A stretch of 64,000 nt of DNA, from positions 62,001 to 126,000 of the forward strand of contig NZ_BLIV01000005.1 in NCBI RefSeq assembly GCF_009811755.1, written 5' to 3'. The stretch comes from Roseobacter cerasinus. Lineage in GTDB: Bacteria; Pseudomonadota; Alphaproteobacteria; Rhodobacterales; Rhodobacteraceae. The translations under genes and the position numbers were made by a program. Below the pieces are notes generated by a model. It searched no databases. It saw only the letters and a list, made by a program, of their open reading frames with translations, and was not told where the DNA came from. This document shows positions 63,917-64,000 of this stretch, piece by piece (positions within the stretch are counted from its first letter, which is position 1; the number at the start of each line of letters is the position of its first letter).

Positions 63917-64000
63917 CTACTCGGTTACCGCGTTGTCCACCGAAACGGACACACCCGGTCCCATGGTCGAGCTCAGCGCGATTTTCTTCATGTAGGCGCC
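63917..64000 (-). CDS. rplA: 50S ribosomal protein L1, C-terminal end only
   Basis: The last 27 codons are present and read GAYMKKIALSSTMGPGVSVS, then VDNAVTE and a TAG stop. This is the typical L1 C-terminus. The rest lies beyond the window edge. Confidence 0.93.
   Translation of the reverse strand, partial: GAYMKKIALSSTMGPGVSVSVDNAVTE

Overview
The window looks like a GC-rich alphaproteobacterial chromosome, most likely Rhodobacterales (Roseobacter group). This rests on the protein sequences of rpoB, rpoC, fusA and tuf, the type I QueF, the DotU-OmpA form of TssL, and the paired TssC subunits. It has two halves: an accessory block (1-36.5 kb) built around a type VI secretion system (T6SS), and a ribosomal/RNA polymerase superoperon (36.6-64 kb, almost all on the minus strand). 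No rRNA, tRNA, CRISPR array, insertion sequence or replication origin was found.

Region 1 (1-6.6 kb): a chemoreceptor cut by the window edge, a decayed fragment of a TIM-barrel sugar isomerase/epimerase, then a plus-strand module of a putative adaptor (3004), a 518-residue putative polymorphic toxin (3711) and an overlapping putative immunity gene (5264). Two further small genes follow in visibly more AT-rich DNA and may also be immunity genes.

Region 2 (6.7-25.4 kb, minus strand): one tightly overlapping operon, tssA-tssB-tssC-tssC2-tagJ-tssE-tssF-tssG-tagH-tssK-tssL-tssM-tagF/pppA, ending in a Wza-like polysaccharide export lipoprotein. No TssJ lipoprotein and no PpkA-type kinase is present.

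Region 3 (25.6-34.7 kb, plus strand, divergent from region 2): clpV, hcp, two unrecognised genes, vgrG, several very small overlapping ORFs, a PAAR tip protein and a DUF4123 chaperone. A minus-strand exopolysaccharide sugar-phosphate transferase (35.1-36.5 kb) closes the accessory block.

Region 4 (36.6-64 kb): read along the minus strand, the order is rplA, GFA-family gene, rplJ, rplL, [plus-strand Panacea toxin-antitoxin pair], rpoB, 84-residue membrane protein, rpoC, EamA transporter, rpsL, rpsG, fusA, lipoprotein, tuf, ATP-grasp gene, rpsJ, rplC, rplD, rplW, truncated MCP-like gene, queF, rplB, rpsS, rplV, rpsC, rplP. Nearly every junction between the classical transcription units holds a non-ribosomal gene, and terminator hairpins mark most of the breaks. 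The rpoB leader has three mutually exclusive pairing segments, a terminator-like stem and a possible 9-codon leader ORF. This is an attenuator-like layout and one of the most testable signals here.

The strongest leads are the rpoB leader, the toxin/immunity module, the Wza-like protein at the end of the T6SS operon where TssJ is missing, and the Panacea pair between rplL and rpoB.
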